Origin: Enorma burkinafasonensis
GTDB lineage: Bacteria; Actinomycetota; Coriobacteriia; Coriobacteriales; Coriobacteriaceae
Reading direction: 5' to 3'
DNA length: 64,000 nucleotides
Assembly (NCBI RefSeq): GCF_902150035.1
Contig: NZ_LR597506.1
Span: 89,565-153,564, forward strand
Of the stretch, positions 1 to 11,486 are shown piece by piece. A program made the translations under genes and the position numbers. The first letter of the stretch is position 1; each line of letters opens with the position of its first letter. The notes below the pieces were generated by a model, which worked only from the letters and a program-made list of their open reading frames with translations, was not told the DNA's origin and did no database searches.

Positions 1-297
1 CGTAGCGAACTCCTTGAGCGCCTTCGCAGCCTCGACGGGCTCGTTCTCATAGAACACGTAGGCCAGCGGGCCGGCGAGAATCTCGTCGATGGCAGGCTGT
101 TCCTGGTTCTGGAGCGCGAGACGGACGAGGTTGTTCTTGTAGACCTTCATCTCGGCACCGGCCTCGCGAAGCTGGTGGCGCAGCTCCTGCGCCTGCTTCA
201 CGGTAAGGCCGTTGTAGCCGACGACGAACACGCCGTTGTTCGCCTCGATCTTGGATTCGATCTCGGCGACCTTGTCGATCTTGTACTGCTGTGGCAT
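1..297 (-). CDS. rplJ: 50S ribosomal protein L10, N-terminal part
   Basis: L10 forms the base of the L7/L12 stalk that recruits translational GTPases. The 99 visible residues start MPQQYKIDKVAEIE and include VGYNGLTVKQAQELR, the conserved L10 N-terminal RNA-binding region, then KVYKNNLVRLAL. The C-terminal helix that holds L7/L12 lies beyond the window edge. The ATG has a full AGGAGGTG Shine-Dalgarno at 307-314. A long leader precedes it, and rplL would be expected just off the left edge. It is not adjacent to rplKA, which lie 56 kb away in this window. Identity is clear; only completeness is missing. Confidence 0.97.
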   Translation of the reverse strand, partial: MPQQYKIDKVAEIESKIEANNGVFVVGYNGLTVKQAQELRHQLREAGAEMKVYKNNLVRLALQNQEQPAIDEILAGPLAYVFYENEPVEAAKALKEFAT

Positions 298-512
298 CTG
301 TTGTTACACCTCCTCGTATTCTTTCCCAGGCACGACCCGCCAAAAGACCTGCGGGGATGTCTTGGAAAAGAAAACCCCCGCGCTGCGGTGAGCGACGGGG
401 GCGAGAAGACATAGGAGCTATCTGCTCGACCACCTCGGCTGGCGGGTTTCCCCATTGAGCCTCGGCGACATGCGCCTTGGCACCGGCTGTCTCTGGCAGC
501 GGGTTCGTGCGT
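298..512 (-). promoter_or_regulatory. L10 (rplJL) mRNA leader
   Basis: This untranslated leader precedes rplJ. Near 481-503 its minus strand reads GCCAGAGACAGCCGGTGCC, resembling the conserved start of the bacterial L10 leader, where L10(L7/L12)4 binds and represses its own mRNA. A GC-rich hairpin with a T tract lies inside it. Assignment rests on motif likeness and position; a covariance-model search was not possible. Confidence 0.8.
366..402 (-). terminator. Intrinsic terminator/attenuator inside the L10 leader
   Basis: On the minus strand a CCCCCG...CGGGGG stem with a GC-rich interior is followed by TTTTCTTTTCC. It sits about 70 nt upstream of the rplJ start, so it can abort rplJ transcription early. 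It is a candidate attenuator for autoregulation by L10. Confidence 0.65.
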
Positions 513-524
513 GAACCGATGGAT

Positions 525-553
525 AGTATGACGCCCACGCATGCCCGCGTCAA
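525..553 (-). promoter_or_regulatory. Promoter for the rplJ leader
   Basis: On the minus strand TTGACG (548-553) is followed after 17 nt by CATACT (525-530). Transcription would start near 518, just upstream of the L10-leader motif, which fits a sigma70-type housekeeping promoter. Confidence 0.6.
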
Positions 554-694
554 CCGCGGCGCGCATCGGATGCAGGAAATGTGTGCAAGCGGCACGTCCC
601 GGCCCGCGCCGTGCGGGCGCTTCGTGCATGCGTCGGGCGATGCGGGGTATGCTGCTGAGCGATACCACGTCCCGCCGCCGTCGATGGGAGCCTC

Positions 695-2485
<1,791 letters not shown>

Positions 2486-2499
2486 CCGTGGGCGGCCCT

Positions 2500-3252
2500 A
2501 TGGCGGAGCCTGCGGAGCGCCGTGCCGAGCGTGACGGCGGGAAGCGTCTTGCGGGGAACCGTGCCGAGCGGGACGCTGCCGAGCGGGGCGGGGCGGGGCG
2601 CGCGCCTGGGCGGCGCATCGCCGTGCTCGAGCCGGGCGGGGACGCAGGCGCGCGCGGGCGCGCAGCGGGTCCCGGGCAGGCGGCAGGTCTCGGGCAGGCG
2701 GCGGCGCTGCTCTTGGCGGACCTCGAGGACGCCTATGCGGCCTACGAGCGCATGTCCTCCTACCGGGGCGACGATGCGGAACCGACCGCGTTCCTGGAAG
2801 CCGGCGGGGCCCCGTGCAACACGGCGATTGCGGCCTGCGCGGTAGGCGCCATGCCCCAAGCCGCCGCCATCGCCGCGGCCCTCGGCGCCTCACGCTCCGC
2901 TGCGAGCGCTCCTTCCCACGGCGCCTCCCCCGTCGCCGCGGACGGCGCGGCGCGCGCGTACCTGGTCGTCGTCTGCCCATCGGCGGACGGCTGCGAAGGG
3001 CTGCACGCGCTCGAGAGGCTCAGCGGTGAGCTCCTCCCCTACGGGATCGTCCTGTCGGGTGCCGTTATCGTCACGCACGGCGGGCAGATCCCCGCGCTGA
3101 TGGGCACGCCACGGCTCGGTATGTGGCGCCGTCCGGTCGCGGAGGCCATCGACCGCCTCATCGGCGCCATGCGCATGGGAAGCGCGCTCGACGCGCCCAT
3201 CATCGCCTCGCCTTCGCGGCTCTGGCTGCGGCTCCGCGGGCTCGCGCGCTAG
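2500..3252 (+). CDS. Hypothetical protein, possible flavodoxin-like fold
   Basis: A 250-residue alanine- and arginine-rich protein just downstream of the ABC exporter (stop 2485). An in-frame GTG at 2488 is an alternative start. The second half has a core resembling nucleotide or flavin folds: YLVVVCPSADG, then YGIVLSGAVIVTHGGQIPALMG, and a C-terminal basic helix. It recalls NAD(P)H-dependent FMN reductase-like proteins, but no diagnostic flavin-binding motif is visible. The first ~70 residues are low-complexity and may be a linker or wrongly included. I do not recognise a firm family; function is unknown. Confidence 0.5.
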   Translation: MAEPAERRAERDGGKRLAGNRAERDAAERGGAGRAPGRRIAVLEPGGDAGARGRAAGPGQAAGLGQAAALLLADLEDAYAAYERMSSYRGDDAEPTAFLEAGGAPCNTAIAACAVGAMPQAAAIAAALGASRSAASAPSHGASPVAADGAARAYLVVVCPSADGCEGLHALERLSGELLPYGIVLSGAVIVTHGGQIPALMGTPRLGMWRRPVAEAIDRLIGAMRMGSALDAPIIASPSRLWLRLRGLAR

Positions 3253-3270
3253 CGGGCGCCGCGGCGAGGT

Positions 3271-3828
3271 CTACACCTGCAGCCGGGTGAGCTCCTCGCC
3301 CCAGCGCGCGATGAGCCGCTCCAAGCTCCATGCCGCGTTCGCCGGGCTCGTCGACGGCAGGGCCACCGCTTCGATACCCGTGCGCTCCCACAGGTAGCGG
3401 TTGTACAGGCGCGCGGCCGTGCCGCCGTTGCACACCACGGCCCCCACGGGCGCGGCGCCGGTCACGCGCTCGATGCGCGCCGGCACGACGTTTCTTATGC
3501 TCGCGTCCGAGGAGCCCTTGATGTCGCAGCTCTCGATCACGTCCCAGAGCGCGATGCCATGGCGCAGCAGAAGGTCGCGCTTCGCCGCGATCGACTCGCC
3601 GAGCGACGCGGCCGCACCCGAGCCGGGCAACGGCTCCCCCTCGTTCGGCGGCACCGGCTCGCCCGTGCACGCGGCGATCACGCGCCAGAAGCGGTTCTGG
3701 GGGTTGCCGTAGAAAAACGCGTTCGCCCGCGAGAGCACCGAGGGAAACGACCCCAGCACGAGCACGCGCGAGCGCTCGTCGAACACCGGCTCGAAGCCAT
3801 GCGAAATGTGCTGGTAACCGGACGCCAT
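3271..3828 (-). CDS. DNA-deoxyinosine (hypoxanthine) glycosylase, UDG superfamily
   Basis: A 185-residue uracil-DNA-glycosylase-superfamily protein of the hypoxanthine-DNA glycosylase type (family 6), which removes deaminated adenine from DNA. Motif 1 is VLVLGSFPSVLSR with GSFPS at 26-30. FYGNPQNRFWRV at 39-50 is the typical active-site loop of this family. The C-terminal LPSTSPAN is the base-flipping loop. The chosen ATG (MASGYQHISHGFEPVF) has GGGAGG 8 nt upstream; a longer in-frame ORF starts at 3921 but lacks such a site and would extend the usual length. It converges with the gene on its left and diverges from the hydrolase on its right. Confidence 0.85.
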   Translation of the reverse strand: MASGYQHISHGFEPVFDERSRVLVLGSFPSVLSRANAFFYGNPQNRFWRVIAACTGEPVPPNEGEPLPGSGAAASLGESIAAKRDLLLRHGIALWDVIESCDIKGSSDASIRNVVPARIERVTGAAPVGAVVCNGGTAARLYNRYLWERTGIEAVALPSTSPANAAWSLERLIARWGEELTRLQV

Positions 3829-3935
3829 CCTCGACCCTCCCCCGCGGGACCTGGTGCATAATCTGAAGGCATGAGACCCGCGGCGGCGCCTGCCGGCGGC
3901 GCGGGCACATCCATTATGCACCCCGGGGAGGAACC

Positions 3936-4469
3936 ATGGGCAAGCGCTACCTGATCGTCATCGATATGCAGAACGACTTCGTCGACGGCACGCTCGGCAC
4001 GCCGGAGGCCGCGGCCATCGCACCCGCGCTCGTCAAGGCGGCCCGCGCCTTCGACGGCGAGCTCATCTTCACGCTCGACACGCACAGCGAGAACTACCTC
4101 GCCACGCAGGAGGGCGCACACCTGCCCGTCCCCCACTGCATCAAGGGCACGCCGGGCTGGGAGCTCATCCCCGCGCTCGCCGAGCTCCAGCGCGAGCGCG
4201 ACGCGCGCGTCTTCGAGAAGCCCACGTTCGGCTCGACGGAGCTCGCGCACTACCTCGTGCAGCGCAACGCCGCGGAGCCCATCGAGTCCATCGAGCTTGT
4301 GGGCGTGTGCACCGACATCTGCGTGGTCTCGAATGCGCTGCTCATCAAGGCGGCGCTGCCCGAGGTGCCCGTGAGCGTCGATCCCGCCCTCTGCGCCGGC
4401 GTCACGCCCGAGGCGCACGAGGCGGCGCTCGCCACGATGCGCAGCTGCCAGATCGAGATGGAACGCTAG
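3936..4469 (+). CDS. Isochorismatase-family cysteine hydrolase
   Basis: A 177-residue protein of the isochorismatase/nicotinamidase fold. The catalytic triad can be read as Asp10 (VIDMQNDF), Lys95 (FEKPTFGS) and Cys129 (VGVCTDICV). A cis-peptide-like GVCTD element precedes the cysteine. HCIKGTPGWEL near 67 is typical of nicotinamidase-like members. The reaction may be amide hydrolysis, for example nicotinamide to nicotinate, but the substrate is not certain. GGGGAGG stands just before the ATG. It is a single gene facing away from the glycosylase. Confidence 0.85.
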   Translation: MGKRYLIVIDMQNDFVDGTLGTPEAAAIAPALVKAARAFDGELIFTLDTHSENYLATQEGAHLPVPHCIKGTPGWELIPALAELQRERDARVFEKPTFGSTELAHYLVQRNAAEPIESIELVGVCTDICVVSNALLIKAALPEVPVSVDPALCAGVTPEAHEAALATMRSCQIEMER

Positions 4470-4491
4470 GGGCGGAGCCGGCCGCCCCGCC

Positions 4492-6849
4492 CTAGGCGAG
4501 GCCCAGCAGCAACCCCGCCGCGTGCACGGCGAACGCCACGAGCCACGCCACGCCGCACTGCATGAGCACCACCGCGAACATCATGCGCGTCCCCAGCTCG
4601 TTGCGCACGGCGGAGACCGCCGCCACACACGGCGTGTAGAGCAGGACGAACGTGAGGAACGCGAACGCGGTGAGCGGCGTGAACAGCGTCGAGAGCGCCG
4701 CGACCGAGCCACCCATGAGCACCGTGAGCGTGGCCGCGACGTTCTCCTTCGCGCCGAAGCCCGCCACGACGGCCGCTGCCGCGATCCAGTTGCCGAAGCC
4801 GAGCGGCGCGAAGAGCGGCGCCACGAGCGTGCCGAGCGCGGCGAGCATGCTGTCGGCCTGGTCGGCGACGAGATTGAAGCGGATGTCGAACGTCTGCAGG
4901 AACCAGATGACCACGCTCGCCACGAAGATGATGGTGAACGCCTTGGTCGCGAAACCCTTGGCCTTATCCCATGCGAGGCGCACCGTGGTCTTCGCGCTCG
5001 GCAGGCGGTAGTTGGGCAGCTCCATCACGAACGGCACCGGGTCGCCCTTGAACGCCGTGCCCTTGAGCACGAGCGCCACGGCGACGCCCACGGCCATGCC
5101 CATGAGGTAGAGCGCGATCATGACGAGCGCCGCGTGCTCGGGGAAGAACGCCGCCGAGAAGAGCGCGTAGACCGGCAGCTTCGCCGAACAGCTCATGAAC
5201 GGCGTGAGCATCACCGTCATCTTGCGGTCGTGCTCGGAGGGCAGCGTGCGCGTGGCCATGATGGCGGGCACGCTGCAGCCGAAGCCGATGAGCATGGGCA
5301 CGAAGCTCCGGCCGGAAAGGCCCAGCTTGCGCAGGATCTTGTCCATCACGAACGCCACGCGCGCCATGTAGCCCGAGTCCTCGAGGATGGAGAGCAGCAA
5401 GAACAGCACCACGATGATGGGCAGAAACGAGAGCACGCTGCCCACGCCGGCGAAGATGCCGTCGATCACGAGCGAGTGCACCACGGGGTTCAGGCCGAAC
5501 GACGTGAGCGCGGCGTCGACCGCGTCCGTGAAGGCGCCGATGCCGAGCTCGAGCAGGTCGGAGAGGCGCTGGCCCACCGCGTCGAAGGTGATCCAGAAGA
5601 CGAGCGCCATGATGCCGAGGAACACCGGGATGGCGGTGTAGCGGCCGGTGAGTATGCGGTCGGCGGCGACGGAGCGCAGGTGCTCGCGGCTCTCGTGCGG
5701 CTTCACCACGCAGGCGCCGCAGACCCGCTCGATGAAGCCGAAGCGCATGTCCGCGAGTGCCGCCATGCGGTCGCGACCGGCCTCCTCCTCCATCTGGTGG
5801 ATGATGTGCTCCACGGCGTCGAGCTCGTTTTCATCGAGCGCGAGCGCGTCCGTGACGAGCCGGTCGCCCTCGATGAGCTTCGTCGCGGCGAAGCGCACGG
5901 GCAGGTGCGCCGCCTCGGCGTGGTCGTCGATCAGGTGGATGATGCCGTGGATGCAGCGGTGGAGCGCGCCGCCGTCCGCGCCGTGCTCGTCGCAGAAGTC
6001 GACGCGCCCCGGGTGCTCGCGGTAGCGCGCGACGTGCAGCGCGTGCTCGGTGAGCTCGCCGATGCCCTCGTTCTTCGCGGCGGCGATGGGCACCACGGGG
6101 ATGCCGAGCGCCGCCTCGAGGGCGTTCACGTCGACGGTGCCGCCGTTCTCGGTGAGCTCGTCCATCATGTTCAAGGCGAGCACCATCGGCCGGTCGAGCT
6201 CCATGAGCTGGAGCGTCAGGTAGAGGTTGCGCTCGATGTTCGTCGCGTCGACGATGTCGATGATCGCGTCGGGCCGCTCCTCCAGGATGAACTGGCGGCT
6301 CACGACCTCCTCGCTCGTGTAGGGCGAGAGCGAGTAGATGCCCGGCAGGTCGGTGATCGTGGCGTTGGGATGGCCCTTGATCTGGCCGTCCTTGCGGTCG
6401 ACGGTCACGCCGGGGAAGTTGCCCACGTGCTGGTTCGAGCCGGTGAGCTGGTTGAAGAGGGTGGTCTTGCCGCAGTTCTGGTTGCCGGCGAGCGCGAACG
6501 TGAGGGGCGCGGACTCGGGCAGCGCCGCCCCCTCCCGCCGCGGGCGGCGGGCGTCCTCACCGAAGGCCGGGTGAGCGGTCGCGCGGACCTCGGGGTTCTT
6601 GCGCGGGCAGTTGTGCGCGTCGTGCACGTCGACGAGCCCGATGCGGGCGGCGTCGACGCGGCGCAACGTGAGCTCGTAGCCGCGCAGGCGGATCTCGAGC
6701 GGGTCGCCCATGGGGGCGTACTTCATCATGGTGACCTCGGTGCCCGGCGTGAGCCCCATGTCCATGATGTGCTGGCGCAGCGACGCGTCGTCCGACGCGA
6801 CCGACGCGATGACGGCGTCCTTGCCTATCTCGAGCTCATCGAGCTTCAT
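4492..6849 (-). CDS. feoB: FeoA-FeoB fusion, ferrous iron transporter
   Basis: A 785-residue fusion. Residues ~1-75 form a FeoA (SH3-like) domain starting MKLDELEIGKDAVIASV. After a linker of about 40 residues comes the FeoB G domain: G1 AGNQNCGKTT near 121-130, G3 DLPGIYSLSPYTSEE, G4 NMMDE. Then come the helical regulatory domain and the membrane part with two Gate regions (for example LGLSGRSFVPMLIGFGCSVPAIMATRT). It imports Fe2+ across the cytoplasmic membrane under low oxygen. The start chosen has GAGGGG upstream. An in-frame extension to 7137 runs through the palindrome and is not credible. No separate feoA or feoC is adjacent. Confidence 0.96.
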   Translation of the reverse strand: MKLDELEIGKDAVIASVASDDASLRQHIMDMGLTPGTEVTMMKYAPMGDPLEIRLRGYELTLRRVDAARIGLVDVHDAHNCPRKNPEVRATAHPAFGEDARRPRREGAALPESAPLTFALAGNQNCGKTTLFNQLTGSNQHVGNFPGVTVDRKDGQIKGHPNATITDLPGIYSLSPYTSEEVVSRQFILEERPDAIIDIVDATNIERNLYLTLQLMELDRPMVLALNMMDELTENGGTVDVNALEAALGIPVVPIAAAKNEGIGELTEHALHVARYREHPGRVDFCDEHGADGGALHRCIHGIIHLIDDHAEAAHLPVRFAATKLIEGDRLVTDALALDENELDAVEHIIHQMEEEAGRDRMAALADMRFGFIERVCGACVVKPHESREHLRSVAADRILTGRYTAIPVFLGIMALVFWITFDAVGQRLSDLLELGIGAFTDAVDAALTSFGLNPVVHSLVIDGIFAGVGSVLSFLPIIVVLFLLLSILEDSGYMARVAFVMDKILRKLGLSGRSFVPMLIGFGCSVPAIMATRTLPSEHDRKMTVMLTPFMSCSAKLPVYALFSAAFFPEHAALVMIALYLMGMAVGVAVALVLKGTAFKGDPVPFVMELPNYRLPSAKTTVRLAWDKAKGFATKAFTIIFVASVVIWFLQTFDIRFNLVADQADSMLAALGTLVAPLFAPLGFGNWIAAAAVVAGFGAKENVAATLTVLMGGSVAALSTLFTPLTAFAFLTFVLLYTPCVAAVSAVRNELGTRMMFAVVLMQCGVAWLVAFAVHAAGLLLGLA

Positions 6850-6900
6850 GCGTGTCCCCTCTGTTGGCAGGCGAATCTCCCCTGCATGGTTCCCTACGAG

Positions 6901-6929
6901 ATTGTAGTGAAGTATCGCCGCACCGCCAG
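6901..6929 (-). promoter_or_regulatory. Candidate promoter of feoAB
   Basis: On the minus strand CTGGCG (6924-6929) and TACAAT (6901-6906) are 17 nt apart. The -10 is good, the -35 weak. No convincing Fur or DtxR box is visible. This places the 73-bp palindrome upstream of the transcript rather than inside it. Confidence 0.4.
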
Positions 6930-6946
6930 AGCGGCCGCCCCGGTCC

Positions 6947-7019
6947 CGCAAAAGCATCGCATGCCCGTCAAATCCGCCGGCAATTCCACCGGTTTTGACG
7001 ATGGTGCGATGCTTTTGCG
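6947..7019. repeat. 73-bp imperfect palindrome between divergent genes
   Basis: Outer arms are perfect over 15 bp: CGCAAAAGCATCGCA at 6947-6961 and its complement at 7005-7019. Inner arms pair imperfectly (CGTCAAATCCGCCGG at 6966-6980 with CCACCGGTTTTGACG at 6986-7000, 12 of 15). Only about 5 nt form the loop. It lies between feoAB and the divergent HAD gene and has no T tract, so it is not a standard terminator. It may be a REP-like element or a DNA site. Confidence 0.8.
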
Positions 7020-7124
7020 CCCGCCCGCGGCGGCGAGCGGCGGAGCGACCGCGACGGCGGGCGGCTGGCGTACAATCACATGGGATGCGAACCCCGGGCG
7101 CCCGCCCTGCATAAGGAGGGATCC

Positions 7125-7757
7125 ATGCCGAACACACCCATCGCGAACGTCATCTTCGACATGGGCAACGTCCTCATGACGTTTGACGGAGCGCGCTTCG
7201 CCCGCGCCTTCACCGAGAACGAGGACGACGCCCGGCTGCTCCACGCCGCGCTCTTCGGCCGTACCGAGTGGGCGCTGCTCGACGCCGGGGTCATCGGCCA
7301 CGACACCATGCGCCGGCTCGCCGAGGCCGCGCTTCCCGAGCGGCTGCACGCCGCCCTGCACGAGTGCATCGCGCGCTGGCCCGAGCGCTCCGAGCCCATC
7401 GGAGCGGTGAACGACCTGGCGGCGCGCCTCAAGCAGCGGGGGCTCGGGGTCTACCTGCTCTCGAACGCGAGCACGCGCATCCACGAGCAGCTCGACCGCA
7501 TGCCCGCCTGGCCGCTCATGGACGGCTGCGTCGTCTCGGGCCTCGAGCGCATCATGAAGCCCGACCCGGCCATCTACCTGCTGCTGTGCGAGCGCTACGG
7601 ACTCGACCCCGCGAGCTGTCTGTTCGTGGACGACAGCGCGGACAACTGCGCCGGCGCCGAGGCGGCGGGCATGCGCTCGTTCCACTTCACCGGCGTCGCT
7701 ACAGGCGATATCGACGGCTGCACCGCCGCACTCGAGCGCGCGATCCTCGCGCGGTGA
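7125..7757 (+). CDS. HAD-family phosphatase (YihX-like)
   Basis: A 210-residue haloacid-dehalogenase-fold protein. Motif I is NVIFDMGNVLM with nucleophile Asp12; the FDxGxV form, with Gly at +2, is typical of the YihX/sugar-phosphatase-like subgroup. Motif II is YLLSNAS, motif III the lysine in ERIMKPDPAIY, and motif IV LFVDDSADN. A helical cap lies between motifs I and II. It probably removes phosphate from a small sugar or nucleotide; the substrate is unknown. The ATG at 7125 has AAGGAGGG 5 nt upstream. TACAAT at 7071-7076 is a possible -10. It is followed by asnS after 108 nt. Confidence 0.85.
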   Translation: MPNTPIANVIFDMGNVLMTFDGARFARAFTENEDDARLLHAALFGRTEWALLDAGVIGHDTMRRLAEAALPERLHAALHECIARWPERSEPIGAVNDLAARLKQRGLGVYLLSNASTRIHEQLDRMPAWPLMDGCVVSGLERIMKPDPAIYLLLCERYGLDPASCLFVDDSADNCAGAEAAGMRSFHFTGVATGDIDGCTAALERAILAR

Positions 7758-7865
7758 CGGGCGCGGCGCTGCGAGCGGGCGGCTGCGCAGCCTGCTATCA
7801 TGGTGAGCCGGTAGCACTCGGCGGCGGGCGCAGCGCCTGCCGCCCGCACGATAAAGGAGCACCAC

Positions 7866-9305
<1,440 letters not shown>

Positions 9306-9356
9306 GGGGTTTGATTCCCGTTAGATTCCGGAACGGTTGACAACCGGGCCTACCGC

Positions 9357-9393
9357 CCGCCGCATGCACGCGACCGCATGCGGCGGGCTTTTC
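9357..9393 (+). terminator. asnS terminator
   Basis: A perfect 12-bp stem CCCGCCGCATGC (9357-9368) and GCATGCGGCGGG (9377-9388) with an 8-nt loop is followed by CTTTTCC. Confidence 0.85.
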
Positions 9394-9490
9394 CGTTTGA
9401 GGTGCCCGCGCGCCTACCGTGATGGCAGCATCGGGCGGACCGGTGCCGTAGGCGGGCGCGGACGCGTGCCGCGGACGAACGGGGGATGCC

Positions 9491-10324
9491 ATGGACGAGA
9501 CGCGGGTGGGCACGGGCGCCGGAAGCAACGCGGGCGCGAAGCGGGTCATGGACGAGGGCGGCGCCTCCGACCCGCCCGCGTGCCGACGCGCACCCTCCGA
9601 CCTGAGGACCCTCGCCGTCCTGCGCGCGCTCGAGCGCTACACCGACGAGCGCAACCATCTCTCGGCCCCGGACATCGCGCGGCTGCTCGCCGAGGGCAGG
9701 CCCGACCTCCCCCAGCCACTGACGGCGTCGCCCAGCTCGGTGCGCAACTCGGTCGCGACGCTGCGCGCGGCGGGGATCGACATCCGCTCGATGAAAAACC
9801 GCGGCTACGCGCTCGTGTCGCGCAGCGTCTCGTCCGCCGACCTGCAGGAGATCGTGCGGGCGCTTCTGGGAGGCTCGCTCGGCAACGCCCGCCGCCTGCA
9901 TCTCGTCGAGGCGCTCCTCCCCCTCGCGGGGCCCGACCAGCGCGCGGAGCTCGAATCCCTCCTGCGTCGGGGCCGCGGGCGCGGCCTGCAGCGCCGGCGC
10001 GCCACCATGGAGTTCGTCACCGTGCCGGCGCAGGAGCTGCTGCGGCGCTGCATGCTCTCCGGCGCGCACGTCACGTTCGAGCTCGCCTCGGGCACGCGGC
10101 GCATGAGGCCGATCGCCGTCTTCACCGCAGGCGACGTGCCGTTCGTCGAGGGCGAGGTCGAGGGGTCCGGCGTCGAGCGGAGCGGCCTCAGGACCGTCCG
10201 CGTCGACCGGCTTTCGAACCTCGCGTGCCGGCACCCCTCGGGGACCGTCCTCATCGCCGCCGACACGCTTCGCGGACCAAGGTTAACAGTTGGTGAAGAG
10301 GCGCCGGAGGGCGCGGGCGCGTAG
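9491..10324 (+). CDS. HTH transcriptional regulator, possibly WYL-type
   Basis: A 277-residue protein with an N-terminal helix-turn-helix region (LRTLAVLRALERYTDERNHLSAPDIARLLAEG, then SSVRNSVATLRAAGIDIRSMKNRGYALV), a layout seen in winged-helix regulators. The rest (about 115-270) could form an effector or oligomerisation domain; it has a loose likeness to WYL-domain regulators but no clear WYL motif. The first ~40 residues are low-complexity. GGGGGA precedes the ATG. The gene lies 99 nt upstream of the first binding lipoprotein of the ABC importer, so regulating that importer is plausible but only inferred. Confidence 0.65.
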   Translation: MDETRVGTGAGSNAGAKRVMDEGGASDPPACRRAPSDLRTLAVLRALERYTDERNHLSAPDIARLLAEGRPDLPQPLTASPSSVRNSVATLRAAGIDIRSMKNRGYALVSRSVSSADLQEIVRALLGGSLGNARRLHLVEALLPLAGPDQRAELESLLRRGRGRGLQRRRATMEFVTVPAQELLRRCMLSGAHVTFELASGTRRMRPIAVFTAGDVPFVEGEVEGSGVERSGLRTVRVDRLSNLACRHPSGTVLIAADTLRGPRLTVGEEAPEGAGA

Positions 10325-10423
10325 GTATGATGGAGGTCTCAGCCCGATACGGGCACGAGCACCATCCATCGCGGCCGACGGCGCGAGCGCGACCGGCGGC
10401 TGCACGACCTTCGGGGGACGCCC

Positions 10424-11431
10424 ATGAACACACCCGTCCTGACCCGTCGCGGCCTCATCGCCTCGCTCGCCCTCGCGGGCGCCCTGCCGCTCACCGCCTG
10501 CGGCGGCACCTCGTCCGAAGGAGGTTCGGCGGCAGGCTCCGCACCGGCCGCCGGCTCGTATAAGATCGGCGTGCTCCAGCTCACGCAGCATGCCGCGCTC
10601 GACCAGACGAACGAGGGCTTCATCGCCGCGCTCGACGAGTCGGGCATCGCCTACGACGCCGACCAGCAGAACGCCTCGAACGACCAGAACGCCTGCCAGA
10701 CCATCGCGCAGACCTTCGTGAACGGCGGCTGCGACCTCATCTTCGCCATCGGCACGCCGGCGGCGCAGGCCGTGGCCTCGGCGACGGACGAGATCCCCAT
10801 CGTGGGTTCCGCCATCACCGACTTCGAGTCCGTCGGCCTCGTGGCGACCAACGACGCCCCCGGCGGCAACGTCACCGGTAGCTCGGACCTCACGCCCGTC
10901 GCCGACCAGATCGACCTCCTGCAGCAGCTCGTGCCCGACGTGGCGACCGTCGGTTTGCTCTACTGCACCGCCGAGAGCAACTCGACCGTCCAGATCGACC
11001 TCGCCAAGGAGGCGCTCGACGGGACCGGTATCGCCTACGAGGAGTACACCGTCTCGAGCTCGAACGAGATCCAGTCCGTCGTCGAGACGATGGTCGGCCA
11101 GGTCGACGCCGTCTACGCACCCACCGACAACACCATCGCGGCCGCGATGGCGCAGGTGTCCTCCATCGCCGACGAGGCGGGCGTCCCCGCGATCGTGGGC
11201 TGCGACACCATGGTGGAGGACGGCGGCACCGCGTCGTACAGCATCAACTACTTCGATTTGGGGCACCGCGCCGGCGAGATGGCCGTGCGCATCCTCACCG
11301 AGGGCGCCGACCCCGCCGAGATGCCCATCGAGTACCTCGACGCGAGCGAGTGCACGCTCATCGCCAACCAGGGCTCGGCCGATGCCTGCGGCATCGACCT
11401 CTCGGTTCTCGACAGCCCCGAGATCGTCTAA
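10424..11431 (+). CDS. ABC substrate-binding lipoprotein, TrpX type (copy 1)
   Basis: A 335-residue lipoprotein of the ABC_sub_bind (PF04392-like) family. The signal peptide ends in lipobox LPLTAC with Cys26. The mature part begins with a flexible Ser/Gly/Ala linker, then YKIGVLQLTQHAALDQTNEGFIAAL, typical of the family. The fold has two Rossmann-like lobes. Homologues named TrpX accompany TrpY and TrpZ and take up tryptophan or related aromatic amino acids; substrate identity here is an inference from that family. It is followed by a 26-bp perfect palindrome and a paralogue with nearly the same core. Confidence 0.85.
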   Translation: MNTPVLTRRGLIASLALAGALPLTACGGTSSEGGSAAGSAPAAGSYKIGVLQLTQHAALDQTNEGFIAALDESGIAYDADQQNASNDQNACQTIAQTFVNGGCDLIFAIGTPAAQAVASATDEIPIVGSAITDFESVGLVATNDAPGGNVTGSSDLTPVADQIDLLQQLVPDVATVGLLYCTAESNSTVQIDLAKEALDGTGIAYEEYTVSSSNEIQSVVETMVGQVDAVYAPTDNTIAAAMAQVSSIADEAGVPAIVGCDTMVEDGGTASYSINYFDLGHRAGEMAVRILTEGADPAEMPIEYLDASECTLIANQGSADACGIDLSVLDSPEIV

Positions 11432-11437
11432 ACCCCA

Positions 11438-11463
11438 GGCGATGGGGGAGCTCCCCCATCGCC
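11438..11463. repeat. 26-bp perfect palindrome between the two lipoprotein genes
   Basis: GGCGATGGGGGAG at 11438-11450 is followed at once by its exact complement to 11463. No T tract follows, so in mRNA it would make a long stem that could stabilise the upstream message or partly stop transcription. Confidence 0.8.
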
Positions 11464-11486
11464 GTCTCTCACGCTAGGAGAAGACC

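Noticed and set aside
4522..7179. 885-residue plus-strand frame opposite feoB
   Set aside because: It has a His/Arg/Glu-rich shadow composition from GC-rich reverse codons, no ribosome site and covers the well-supported feoAB gene.
7758..7865. Possible T-box or leader before asnS
   Set aside because: No AGGGTGG-type antiterminator or specifier loop was seen; only a possible TATCAT -10.
10325..10423. Possible trp T-box or leader before the ABC importer
   Set aside because: No T-box words, no Trp-rich peptide and no terminator before the first lipoprotein gene.
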